The position numbers were made by a program, and so were the translations under genes. This document shows positions 1 to 6,436 of a stretch of DNA of 12,630 bases, piece after piece; the first letter of the stretch is position 1; the number at the start of each line of letters is the position of its first letter. The notes beneath the pieces were generated by a model, which saw nothing but the letters and a program-made list of their open reading frames with translations, searched no databases and was not told where the DNA came from. Where the stretch lies: assembly GCA_005788935.1 (NCBI GenBank), contig SYAK01000303.1, positions 1-12,630 on the forward strand, read 5' to 3'. The DNA is from Pseudomonadota bacterium (GTDB taxonomy: Bacteria; Myxococcota; UBA9042; PHBI01).

Positions 1-1
1 C

Positions 2-1273
2 GACCCCGAGGCCATCTGCGGCTTCGCCGACAACGGCGTGTGGCTCCCCATCGTGGTCATCGAGGAAATCGCCAGCGTCAAGAAGGACGGCTCCGAGCTC
101 GGCCGCAACGCCCGCGAGATCGCGCGCCGCGTCGACGCGATGCGCGTCCACGGCTCGCTCGTCGACGGCGTCCCGTTGCGCGACGGCGGCACGCTGTACG
201 TCAGCATGACGCAGCGCGAGCTGCCCTACGGCTTTCACCTGCACCACCAGGCCGACGACCGCATCCTCGCGGTCGCCCTCGACGTCCGCGAGCGCTTCCC
301 CGAGGAGTCCGTCAGCCTCGTCACCCTCGACACGAACCTCCGCATCCGCGCCAACGTGCTCGGCATCGAGGCTGTCGACTACGACCCGCGCCGCGTCTCG
401 ATGGAGGACCTCTACCCGCCTGTCCGGGCCGTCGACGTCACGCCCGAAGACCTGCAGCGCCTGTTCGACCAGCCCATCGACCTGCCAGCCTCGGGCGACG
501 GCACGCCGTTTCACGACAACGAATACCTGATGGCTCGCGACCCGCGCGGCGCGACCGCCCTTGTGCGCGCCAACACGGCAGGCGGACTCCTCGAGCCGAT
601 CTATCAGGCGAAGGACCCCGTCTGGGGCGTCAAGCCGCGCAACCGCGAGCAGCACTTCGCGCTCGACGCCTGCCTCCGCGAGGACATCCACGTCGTCTGC
701 CTCATCGGCAAGGCCGGTACGGGCAAGACGCTGATCGCCATCGCCGCTGGCCTCCAGATGGTCGCCGACCAGGAGAAGTACAAGCGCCTCCTCGTCTCGC
801 GCCCGGTCATCCCGATGGGACGCGACATCGGCTACCTGCCCGGTGACATGGACTCGAAGCTGAAGCCCTGGATGCAGCCCATCCACGACAACGTCGAGTA
901 CCTCTTCTCGATCAACCCGAAGGTCAAGAAGTCCCCGCGCGCCGTCGAAGACCTCGTGAAGGCGGGCGTCCTCGAGGTCGAGCCGCTGACCTATATCCGC
1001 GGTCGCTCGATCGCGCGCCAGTACATGATCGTCGACGAGGCGCAGAACCTGACCCCGCACGAGATCAAGACCATCCTGACGCGGGCTGGCGAAGGGACCA
1101 AGATCGTCTTCACGGGCGACCCCTTCCAGATCGACAACCCGTACGTCGACTCGCTGAGCAACGGCCTCTCCTACCTGATGGGGCGCCTCCGCGGGCAACG
1201 CATCGCGGCGGCCATCGCGCTGCGCAAGGGCGAGCGCTCGAAGCTCGCCGAGCTCGCCTCGAACGTCCTCTGA
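2..1273 (+). CDS. PIN-PhoH family ATPase (5' end missing)
   Basis: PIN nuclease domain fused to a PhoH-type P-loop ATPase, the PhoH2/YlaK architecture. Known members are cytoplasmic ATP-dependent RNA helicase/ribonucleases. Reading frame 2 is open from the left edge, so 423 residues are visible. The usual start of about 20 residues, including the DTNVLL-type first PIN aspartate, lies outside. The PIN part shows VVIEE at about 20, DDRILAVAL at about 83 and the acidic TLDTN segment at about 105. The PhoH part shows Walker A GKAGTGKT at 236-243, Walker B MIVDEAQN (D345, E346) and the FTGDPFQID sensor segment. The GTG at position 38 is in frame but interrupts the PIN domain, so it is not the start. 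No vapBC-like partner is visible downstream; the next gene encodes an exported protein after 134 bp. The family call is secure; the RNA substrate is unknown. Confidence 0.95.
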   Translation, partial: DPEAICGFADNGVWLPIVVIEEIASVKKDGSELGRNAREIARRVDAMRVHGSLVDGVPLRDGGTLYVSMTQRELPYGFHLHHQADDRILAVALDVRERFPEESVSLVTLDTNLRIRANVLGIEAVDYDPRRVSMEDLYPPVRAVDVTPEDLQRLFDQPIDLPASGDGTPFHDNEYLMARDPRGATALVRANTAGGLLEPIYQAKDPVWGVKPRNREQHFALDACLREDIHVVCLIGKAGTGKTLIAIAAGLQMVADQEKYKRLLVSRPVIPMGRDIGYLPGDMDSKLKPWMQPIHDNVEYLFSINPKVKKSPRAVEDLVKAGVLEVEPLTYIRGRSIARQYMIVDEAQNLTPHEIKTILTRAGEGTKIVFTGDPFQIDNPYVDSLSNGLSYLMGRLRGQRIAAAIALRKGERSKLAELASNVL

Positions 1274-1407
1274 GCCGCCTGCCGGAACGAGGATCCCGAT
1301 TTCGCTGGAGCCGACCTACCGGCGCTGGCACCTTGGAGGGCCGTCTCGCCCGCGCCTCTTGCGCGCCCCCTGCCCGAAGCCGAACCCAGACCCGACGGAG
1401 CACGCCG

Positions 1408-3264
1408 ATGCGCTCGAACCTCGGTCTCACGACCCTGCTCTCCGCCCTCGCCGTCATCGCGATGGGCGCCAACGACGACGCTGGCTGCGGCCGCGGCGCG
1501 GCCCCGACGCCAGGCACCTCCGACACGACCGTCGGCGGACCGGACGCTGGCCCGACAAGCGACGCCGAGACCCCGTTCCGCTGCGAGACGGCTGCGGACT
1601 GCGAGGCGTCGGGCCTCGCGCATCCCGCGTGCGACGGCAGCTGGACCTGCGAGTCCGACACCTGCGGCTGGCGCTGCGACGACCCGACCGCCCCGCAAGG
1701 CTGCTACGAAGACGCGCAGTGTCCGCCCGACACGCGCTGCAACGCGGCCGACGTCTGCCTGCCGCCGCCGGGCTGCGAAGACGGCGCCCCTTGCCCCGAT
1801 GTCTGTTACGGGCAGTGCGTGCCGCCCGAGCCGCCCGAGGCCCGCTGCCAGCACACGGGCCAGTGCGCCGACGGCGAACATTGCTCGACCGAGGACGGCG
1901 AGTGCCTCTCCGACTGCCCGCCCGGACAGGTCTGCCCGACCGTCTGCTCGGGCCGCTGCGTGCCGAACCAGCCCGCACCCGCTGGCTGCTACGCCGACAC
2001 CGACTGCACCGAAGGCCTCATCTGCAACGCCGCCGAGGTCTGCCGGCCTGCCCCGTGCCCCGCGGGCGAGGCCTGCGACATGGCCTGCTACGGCGAATGC
2101 GTCCCGCCGACACCGCTGTGCGTCTCGTCCGACCAGTGCGGACCACGCGAGCACTGCTCGACCGAGGACGGCGAGTGCCTCTCGCCCTGCCGCGACGGCG
2201 AGCCCTGCGTCGACGTCTGCGCGGGGCACTGCGTCCCGAACCCGATGTGCTTCAGCGACGCGAGCTGTGCCATGCACGAGTTCTGCGACTTCGGCAGCTG
2301 CGGCGGTGGCCCGTCGGCCATCGTGGCGTGCGGCGGCACCTGCACCCCGCGCCCGAACTGCCGCGACACGGCCGAGTGCCGGCCCGGTGAGGTCTGTGGC
2401 TGCGCGCCTCCGGGTTTTGGCCTGCCGAACGGGTTCGTCGCCTGCGAGATGATGTGCCTGCCCGAGGACGCCGAGTGCGTCGGCGACGCCGGCTGCGCCT
2501 TTGGCATGGCTTGCGAGGCCTTCCGCTGCGTCCCGTCGCCCGTCCAGTGCTGGGCCCCGACCGACTGCCCCGCGGGCTTCGCCTGCCAGATGGACTGCAG
2601 CCAGCCCAACCCCGAGCCCGGCAAGCGGATGGTGTGCCCCTCCTTCTGCGCGCCCGTCCCGCCCGGCCCGGTCTGCGGCGTCGACGGCGCGACCTGCCCG
2701 CCGGGCACCGTCTGCGGTTGCGACCCGGCCTCGGACGGCGCCACCTGCGTCCCGGCCTGCCTGGCCGAAGGTTCGCCGCCCCCGCCGTGGGAGTGCGACG
2801 CCGACGCCGACTGCGCCGACGGCGGCTTTTGCCGCACGGTGGTCTGCGCCGACCCGATCTGCGATTCGGCGGGCAACTGCACGGGCGGCGGCTGCTACGG
2901 CACCTGCGAGCCGCCCTACGACTGCAAGATGGACGCGGACTGCGGTCGCGGCAGCTGCCTCTTCGACCAGATGACCTGCTCGCCAAACCCCGACGGCAGC
3001 GGCGAGTCCTGCAAGGGCTGGTGCCAGACCGAGGCGCCGACGACCTGCACCACCGACTGCGACTGCGCCCTCGACGCGATGTGCATGACCAGCGCCGACG
3101 GGACCTCGCGCTGCCGCCACATCGGGATGCGCAACCAGTGCCACCACATCGGGTGCGAGTCCGACGCCATGTGCGCCGACACCGAGCAATGCCTCATCGC
3201 GTGCCCATCGTGCCTGCCTGGCACCCTCTGCCCGCCGTGCCAGGGCATGTGCTACCCGCGCTGA
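1408..3264 (+). CDS. Secreted cysteine-rich repeat protein (about 95 Cys)
   Basis: Exported protein of 618 residues with about 95 cysteines by hand count, roughly 15%. The ATG at 1408 is chosen because GGAG lies 7 nt upstream and the protein then opens with a signal-like segment (MRSNLG, then a hydrophobic stretch to about residue 21). An in-frame TTG at 1333 would add 25 arginine-rich residues without a ribosome site. Cysteines occur in modules of about eight, with spacing like C-x6-C-x5-C-x5-C and endings such as CYGQCVPP or CSGRCVPN. Residues 98-187 and 193-278 are a tandem copy of a two-module unit. This style resembles EB/Dickkopf-like disulfide-rich proteins common in Myxococcota, which are often misannotated. 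The fold needs oxidation outside the cytoplasm. DDAGC near residue 27 is a poor lipobox, so free secretion is more likely than lipidation. The role is unknown; adhesion or a surface coat is a guess. The next gene starts 59 bp later on the same strand. Confidence 0.9.
   Translation: MRSNLGLTTLLSALAVIAMGANDDAGCGRGAAPTPGTSDTTVGGPDAGPTSDAETPFRCETAADCEASGLAHPACDGSWTCESDTCGWRCDDPTAPQGCYEDAQCPPDTRCNAADVCLPPPGCEDGAPCPDVCYGQCVPPEPPEARCQHTGQCADGEHCSTEDGECLSDCPPGQVCPTVCSGRCVPNQPAPAGCYADTDCTEGLICNAAEVCRPAPCPAGEACDMACYGECVPPTPLCVSSDQCGPREHCSTEDGECLSPCRDGEPCVDVCAGHCVPNPMCFSDASCAMHEFCDFGSCGGGPSAIVACGGTCTPRPNCRDTAECRPGEVCGCAPPGFGLPNGFVACEMMCLPEDAECVGDAGCAFGMACEAFRCVPSPVQCWAPTDCPAGFACQMDCSQPNPEPGKRMVCPSFCAPVPPGPVCGVDGATCPPGTVCGCDPASDGATCVPACLAEGSPPPPWECDADADCADGGFCRTVVCADPICDSAGNCTGGGCYGTCEPPYDCKMDADCGRGSCLFDQMTCSPNPDGSGESCKGWCQTEAPTTCTTDCDCALDAMCMTSADGTSRCRHIGMRNQCHHIGCESDAMCADTEQCLIACPSCLPGTLCPPCQGMCYPR
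1699..2241 (+). repeat. Tandem duplication of a two-module Cys unit
   Basis: Within the cysteine-rich gene, bases 1699-1968 and 1984-2241 are two copies of one unit of about 260-270 bp. Each copy encodes an A module opening GCY and ending C(Y)GxCVPP, then a B module containing HCSTEDGECLS and ending CVPN. A stretch of 29 bp is identical at 1882-1910 and 2155-2183. Small in-frame indels separate the copies (270 versus 258 bp). The pattern A-B-A-B points to duplication of a pair of modules, not of single modules. Confidence 0.8.
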
Positions 3265-3323
3265 CGCGCCGGCGAGCCTACGATCGTCCGCGTATCGCGC
3301 ACCTCACCGAAGGAGCGACCTCG

Positions 3324-4553
3324 ATGCTGCGACTCCCTGCCCCGACCCGACGTGTTCGGCTGCGTGGTACCGCCCTCCTCCTGCTGCTCGTCACAGCAGG
3401 GGCGGCGGCCTGCGATGTCACGGACGACGCGCGCTGGCAGGGCCGCGTGACGACCTCCCACGCCCCCGCGGCGGCGAGCCCGATGACACCGGTGTCCGAG
3501 CCGGATCCGCTCGACCCGGGCGAGCCAGACCCGGGCACCGAACCGGACCCCGGCACCGAGCCGGACCCAGCGACCACCGCCTGTGAGGGCGACGCCATCT
3601 GTGTCGACCGATTCCCGTTCGTCGACAGCCGCGACACAACCACCGGGTCGCGCCGCTTCGACGCCTATGCCTGTGCCCCCTCGACCCCCGAAGGCGGCCC
3701 CGAGCGGGTCTACCGCGTCGAACTGCCCGCCGACGGGCTGCTCGTGGCCTCGCTCTCGGACCTCGGACCCGGCGTCGACGTCGACGTCCACATCCTTGAC
3801 GACCTCGACCCGGCAGCCTGCCGCAACCGCGGCCACTGGAACGCGGCGGCCCGGCTTGGCGCGGGGACCGCGTGGGTCGTCGTCGACACCTGGGTCGCCG
3901 AGACCGGTGACCCGGCGAACCCGGCGACGGCTGGCGCCTACACGCTGACGCTCGGCTTCACCTCGGCCACCGACCTCGAGCCACACGGACTTGACCGCGA
4001 CGTCCTCGACCTGGCGCTGCGCGTGTTCGAGCGCGCCTGGCAACGTGGCGACACGGACAGCCTCATCTACACGGTCATCGATTTCGCCCTCCACTCCTCA
4101 CACCCACGCCTCTGGACGGTCGATCTCACGGACGGCGCCGTCCTCTTCGCCGAGCCCGTGACCCATGGCGAAGGCTCCGAGGACCCCGCGAACCCGGGCT
4201 ACGCGTACCGCTTCTCGAACGTCGAGGGGTCCCACCAATCGAGCCTCGGTCTCATGCGCACGGCGTCGCGCTACATCAGCGACAGCAACGGCCTCTCGCT
4301 GCGCCTCGACGGCCTCGACGACGGGATCAACGACCAGGTGCGCAACCGGGCCATCGTCGTCCACTCGGACCCCTACGCCTCGGGCGCCTTCCTCGCGACG
4401 CACGGACGGCTCGGCAACAGCTGGGGCTGTCAGGTCGTCGAGCCAGCGAAGATCGCCGACGTCATCGGCACGATCGAGGACGGAGCGCTGATGTGGAGCC
4501 ACTTTCCGGATGAGGCCTTCCTCGACGCGACCCTCTATCTCGACGCGGAGTGA
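3324..4553 (+). CDS. Lipoprotein L,D-transpeptidase, YkuD_2 type
   Basis: Probable murein L,D-transpeptidase of 409 residues, expected to form 3-3 cross-links or attach proteins to peptidoglycan in the periplasm. The ATG at 3324 follows AAGGAG with 8 nt spacing. The start reads as a lipoprotein signal: LLLLLVTAGAAAC with C30 as the candidate lipidated residue, although its lipobox is alanine-only. A Pro/Asp/Glu linker with EPDPGT repeats (67-84) follows. Residues 95-213 form a beta-rich region that resembles the bacterial PPC domain (RVYRVELPADG, VDVDVHIL). The catalytic domain at about 222-406 has FSNVEGSHQSSLG, IVVHSD (H347), THGRLGNSWGCQVV (H360, C369) and a C-terminal hydrophobic strand. 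C369 in SWGC is the expected nucleophile, with H347/H360 candidate partners. The usual residue after SWGC is proline; here it is glutamine. The gene may be cotranscribed with the Cys-rich gene 59 bp upstream, and it converges on the next gene with a 21-bp gap. Confidence 0.9.
   Translation: MLRLPAPTRRVRLRGTALLLLLVTAGAAACDVTDDARWQGRVTTSHAPAAASPMTPVSEPDPLDPGEPDPGTEPDPGTEPDPATTACEGDAICVDRFPFVDSRDTTTGSRRFDAYACAPSTPEGGPERVYRVELPADGLLVASLSDLGPGVDVDVHILDDLDPAACRNRGHWNAAARLGAGTAWVVVDTWVAETGDPANPATAGAYTLTLGFTSATDLEPHGLDRDVLDLALRVFERAWQRGDTDSLIYTVIDFALHSSHPRLWTVDLTDGAVLFAEPVTHGEGSEDPANPGYAYRFSNVEGSHQSSLGLMRTASRYISDSNGLSLRLDGLDDGINDQVRNRAIVVHSDPYASGAFLATHGRLGNSWGCQVVEPAKIADVIGTIEDGALMWSHFPDEAFLDATLYLDAE
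3522..3575 (+). repeat. Three 18-bp tandem repeats coding EPDPGT
   Basis: Three consecutive in-frame 18-bp units start at 3522, 3540 and 3558. They encode EPDPGT, EPDPGT and EPDPAT in the linker between the lipoprotein signal and the PPC-like domain of the L,D-transpeptidase. The units differ mostly at third codon positions. A degenerate EPDPLDPG precedes them. In a lipoprotein this would act as a stiff, acidic spacer away from the membrane. Confidence 0.8.
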
Positions 4554-4574
4554 CGCGACAGGCGCCGACGGACC

Positions 4575-5588
4575 TCACTGCGCCATCAGGCCCTCGATTG
4601 CGTCCAGATCATCGGCCGGACAGCCGCCCGAGAGCGGCCCGAGGGGGGCCGCCTCGTCGACGAGGAAGCCGAGGACCAGCGGGGCCCGATGACCGCCTCC
4701 GACCGCCCGGTGGACCTCCTCGGAGGCCCCGCCAAGCGCGCGGTTCGGGCCAGGCCCCGTCTCCCAGCCGCCCGAGGCGACGACGGCCGCCCCAGTGAAC
4801 GGGTTCAGGACGAGGACGCGCCGCCCGCGCGCCGGCCGGTCCGCCCAGCGCATCGTCACGTACCACGCCTCATCTTCCGCCGGCACAGGCCGGCCTGTCG
4901 CCCCCTCACCCCAACGCGACCCGCCCTCGCCAGCTGGCGCCCAGCCCTCGGTGGCGGCGCCCTCCGGCACACCTGGCAACCCGGCTGTCCGCGCCGCATG
5001 CCCCACCACCCCGTCGCGCAGCCCCGACGGCCAGCCGCCGAGCGTCTCGAGGTCCTCGGGCGTCGCGAGGTGGGCCTCGCGCGCGACCGGACCGACGGCC
5101 GGCAGGCGCATGGCCCGCCCGGCCCCGATGGCGTCGACGCAGTCAAGTCCGGGATCGCAGGCGCGCCAGCGCATGCGCAGCGGCGCGTCCATCACCGAGC
5201 ACACCCCGCCGTCCAGCGGCCTGAAGGCGCTCGCGAGGCGCCACGGGCCGCCACGGGCGGGCCAGCGGACCTTGACCGTGACCTCCCCCGGGCGCGCGAC
5301 GACAGCGACCCGCCCGAGGCCGTCACGAGCGGCCGGAAGGCGCCGACGTCCCGTGGCCCCCGCGACGCCCTCGGTGACCTCCACGACGGCCGCCGAGGCT
5401 TCGGGACAGCCAAGCGGACACGGTGCGCCAACCGGTTCGACCCAGAGCACGAGGGCGCCCGGACGGGCGAGCGAGCGCCCGAACGACGCCTCCCCCGGCT
5501 CCGATGCGCCAGCAGACCTGGCGAGGGTCGCGACGAGCGCGCCCGACACGACGCCCACCACCCCCACGAAACGCCGCTCGAATCCCAT
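4575..5588 (-). CDS. Secreted protein, possible double-psi barrel C-terminus
   Basis: Exported protein of 337 residues. The ATG at 5588 is chosen because GAGGAG lies 7 nt upstream and the product then begins with a Sec-type signal: MGFERRF, hydrophobic 8-23, likely cleavage after about ASA (28-29). An ATG 17 codons further upstream lacks such a site. The mature part has five cysteines in the first half (CPLGC at 57-61, C130, C144, C150) and C323 near the end. Residues 241-320 read WYVTMRWA, VLVLNPFTGAAVVASGGWETGP, EEVHRAVG, LGFLVD and PLGPL. The step LNPxTGxAVVAS followed by GP recalls RlpA-like double-psi barrels of peptidoglycan-associated proteins. That resemblance is from memory and the catalytic aspartate is not evident. 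Converging on the L,D-transpeptidase gene, it may share a cell-wall role, but substrate and activity are unknown. Confidence 0.8.
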   Translation of the reverse strand: MGFERRFVGVVGVVSGALVATLARSAGASEPGEASFGRSLARPGALVLWVEPVGAPCPLGCPEASAAVVEVTEGVAGATGRRRLPAARDGLGRVAVVARPGEVTVKVRWPARGGPWRLASAFRPLDGGVCSVMDAPLRMRWRACDPGLDCVDAIGAGRAMRLPAVGPVAREAHLATPEDLETLGGWPSGLRDGVVGHAARTAGLPGVPEGAATEGWAPAGEGGSRWGEGATGRPVPAEDEAWYVTMRWADRPARGRRVLVLNPFTGAAVVASGGWETGPGPNRALGGASEEVHRAVGGGHRAPLVLGFLVDEAAPLGPLSGGCPADDLDAIEGLMAQ

Positions 5589-5612
5589 GCCTGCGCTCCT
5601 CGCTTCAGCCGA

Positions 5613-5641
5613 CGGTGGGCGCGCCTTCGACGCGCGCACCG
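5613..5641. repeat. Inverted repeat upstream of 5588 start
   Basis: CGGTGGGCGCG (5613-5623) and CGCGCGCACCG (5631-5641) are inverted copies with one mismatch (G5618 against G5636) around a 7-base loop. The arms lie 25-53 bp upstream of the minus-strand start codon. They could be an operator or, if transcribed, a leader hairpin. In DNA this GC-rich a chance repeat is possible. Confidence 0.4.
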
Positions 5642-5718
5642 CGACAGGCCGGACGCCACGCGGCAGGACGCGACAACCAGCCGCGTGCGAGCTGCATGCC
5701 CGCGCCGCCGTCGAATCC

Positions 5719-5759
5719 GCGCGCCTGAACCGCGGCCCGGTGTCGCGGCGGCGGCGCGC
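5719..5759. repeat. Nested dyad symmetry in divergent promoter region
   Basis: The outer arms GCGCGCC (5719-5725) and GGCGCGC (5753-5759) are perfect complements. So are the inner arms CCGCG (5730-5734) and CGCGG (5744-5748). They are separated by matched 4-base internal loops around a 9-base apex. No T-run follows on either strand. It sits between two divergent genes, so a regulator site or transcript insulator is possible, but GC bias raises the chance expectation. Confidence 0.4.
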
Positions 5760-5849
5760 GAAGCAGCGGAGCCGGCGGGCCTGTTGACGACGACCGCGTC
5801 CGCGTGCGACGACATCGGCGAGAACATCCCTCGCTCAAAGTCGTTCATC

Positions 5850-5861
5850 TTCCTTAAGGAA
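5850..5861. promoter_or_regulatory. 12-bp palindrome holding the ribosome site
   Basis: TTCCTTAAGGAA is a perfect 12-bp palindrome. Its right half, AAGGA, is the ribosome-binding site of the lipoprotein gene, 6 nt before ATG 5867. It stands out as an AT-rich patch in GC-rich DNA. A DNA-binding protein at this site, or RNA dimerisation, could affect expression, but a strong ribosome site alone may explain half of it. Confidence 0.5.
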
Positions 5862-5866
5862 ACGCC

Positions 5867-6325
5867 ATGTCGCTGCGCACCCTCGCCACCCTCGTCGCCT
5901 CCTCCCTCGTCGCGGTCGCCTGTGGCGGCCCGAGCAAGGCCGATCAGTTCTTTCTCGAGAGCGTCCAGAAGGACCTCGGCGAGATCAAGGCCGCGCTCAA
6001 GTCGGGCGAGGACGCCTCGCTCAAGTGCGTCGCTGGCAAGACCTACGGCGAAAAGCTGAAGGACGCCCCCATCACAGAGGCCGAGGCCCTCGTGAAGGAA
6101 CTGACCGCCCTGTGCGACCTCGACGTCCCCCTCGCGAACCTCGAGAAGGCGGTCACCGAGGCCGAGGCAGCCCGCAAGGCGAAGCCCGACGAGGCGGTCC
6201 TCTCCGAGTGCTTCAACGCCCACCAGAAGATGGCCCTCGAGGCGCTCGGCAAGTCGAACCAGCTCGAGCACGAGAAGGTCAAGGCCGCTGTCGCCCGTTG
6301 GGACGCCGCCTGCCCCAAGAAGTAA
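5867..6325 (+). CDS. Small helical lipoprotein, unknown function
   Basis: Unrecognised protein of 152 residues with a lipoprotein-style start. The ATG at 5867 follows AAGGA by 6 nt. Residues 1-18 are a short positively charged start plus a hydrophobic run ending in VAVAC, with C19 as the likely lipidated residue and GGPS after it. Glycine at +2 gives no inner-membrane retention aspartate, so outer-membrane sorting is plausible if Lol rules apply. The mature part is Lys/Glu/Ala-rich and should be mostly alpha-helical. It has four further cysteines (54, 83, 115, 149) that could form two disulfides in the periplasm. It ends with a lysine pair just before TAA. It stands alone between a divergent gene and a downstream gene with its own promoter. 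I cannot assign a function. Confidence 0.88.
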   Translation: MSLRTLATLVASSLVAVACGGPSKADQFFLESVQKDLGEIKAALKSGEDASLKCVAGKTYGEKLKDAPITEAEALVKELTALCDLDVPLANLEKAVTEAEAARKAKPDEAVLSECFNAHQKMALEALGKSNQLEHEKVKAAVARWDAACPKK

Positions 6326-6344
6326 GTCACGCCTGACAGCCCCA

Positions 6345-6358
6345 CGCCACCTCTGGCG
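6345..6358 (+). terminator. Possible weak terminator hairpin
   Basis: CGCCA (6345-6349), loop CCTC and TGGCG (6354-6358) form a perfect 5-bp stem 20 bp after the lipoprotein stop and upstream of the next promoter. No T-run follows, so intrinsic termination would be weak. The position is right, the strength is not convincing. Confidence 0.3.
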
Positions 6359-6379
6359 ACCTCTCGCGGCCGCACGGGG

Positions 6380-6408
6380 TTGACACCTCGCGCTGCCGTC
6401 GGTACCAG
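6380..6408 (+). promoter_or_regulatory. Sigma70-like promoter for the 6437 gene
   Basis: A perfect -35 box TTGACA lies at 6380-6385. After a 17-bp spacer comes TACCAG at 6403-6408, a partial -10 match (TA at the first two positions). Transcription would start near 6415, leaving a leader of about 22 nt that contains GCGGAGG. The TTG of this -35 box is also the first in-frame start of the following reading frame, which argues against using it for translation. Confidence 0.55.
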
Positions 6409-6423
6409 TGGCTGTCGCTTCTT

Positions 6424-6430
6424 GCGGAGG
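6424..6430 (+). promoter_or_regulatory. Ribosome site deciding the GTG 6437 start
   Basis: GCGGAGG ends 6 nt before GTG 6437. The only other upstream candidate start in this frame, TTG 6380, has no such site and overlaps the -35 box. Confidence 0.65.
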
Positions 6431-6436
6431 TCCGTC

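Larger units (their letters stand above)
5589..5866. other. Divergent intergenic region with inverted repeats
   Basis: This 278-bp stretch separates the minus-strand secreted-protein gene from the plus-strand lipoprotein gene, so it must hold the promoters of both. I see no credible coding frame of its own: reading frames that cross it are extensions of shadows. It contains an inverted repeat at 5613-5641, a nested dyad at 5719-5759 and a 12-bp palindrome at 5850-5861. A TTGACG at 5784-5789 could be a -35 box for the plus-strand gene, but no -10 box sits at proper spacing. The stretch from about 5836 on is clearly more AT-rich than its surroundings. Confidence 0.6.

Noticed and set aside
1326..1345. 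Sigma54-like site (TGGCAC) before the Cys-rich gene
   Set aside because: The -12 element TTGC is missing at the required distance; the bases there are AGGG.
1171..3189. Long minus-strand frame of 672 codons
   Set aside because: It is antisense to the Cys-rich gene. The product is Ala/Gly/Val/Arg-rich without any domain, as expected when Cys and Gly/Pro codons of GC-rich DNA are read backwards.
2454..3323. Upstream extension of the L,D-transpeptidase frame
   Set aside because: The frame stays open through the Cys-rich gene by chance. The ribosome site and lipoprotein signal place the start at 3324.
4561..4584. Terminator between the convergent genes at 4553/4575
   Set aside because: GGCGC and GCGCC are complementary but have a 14-base loop, no T-run and overlap the stop codon of the minus-strand gene.
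5784..5814. Sigma70 promoter at TTGACG for the lipoprotein gene
   Set aside because: No plausible -10 box occurs with 16-19 bp spacing, so I keep it only as an unsupported -35 candidate.
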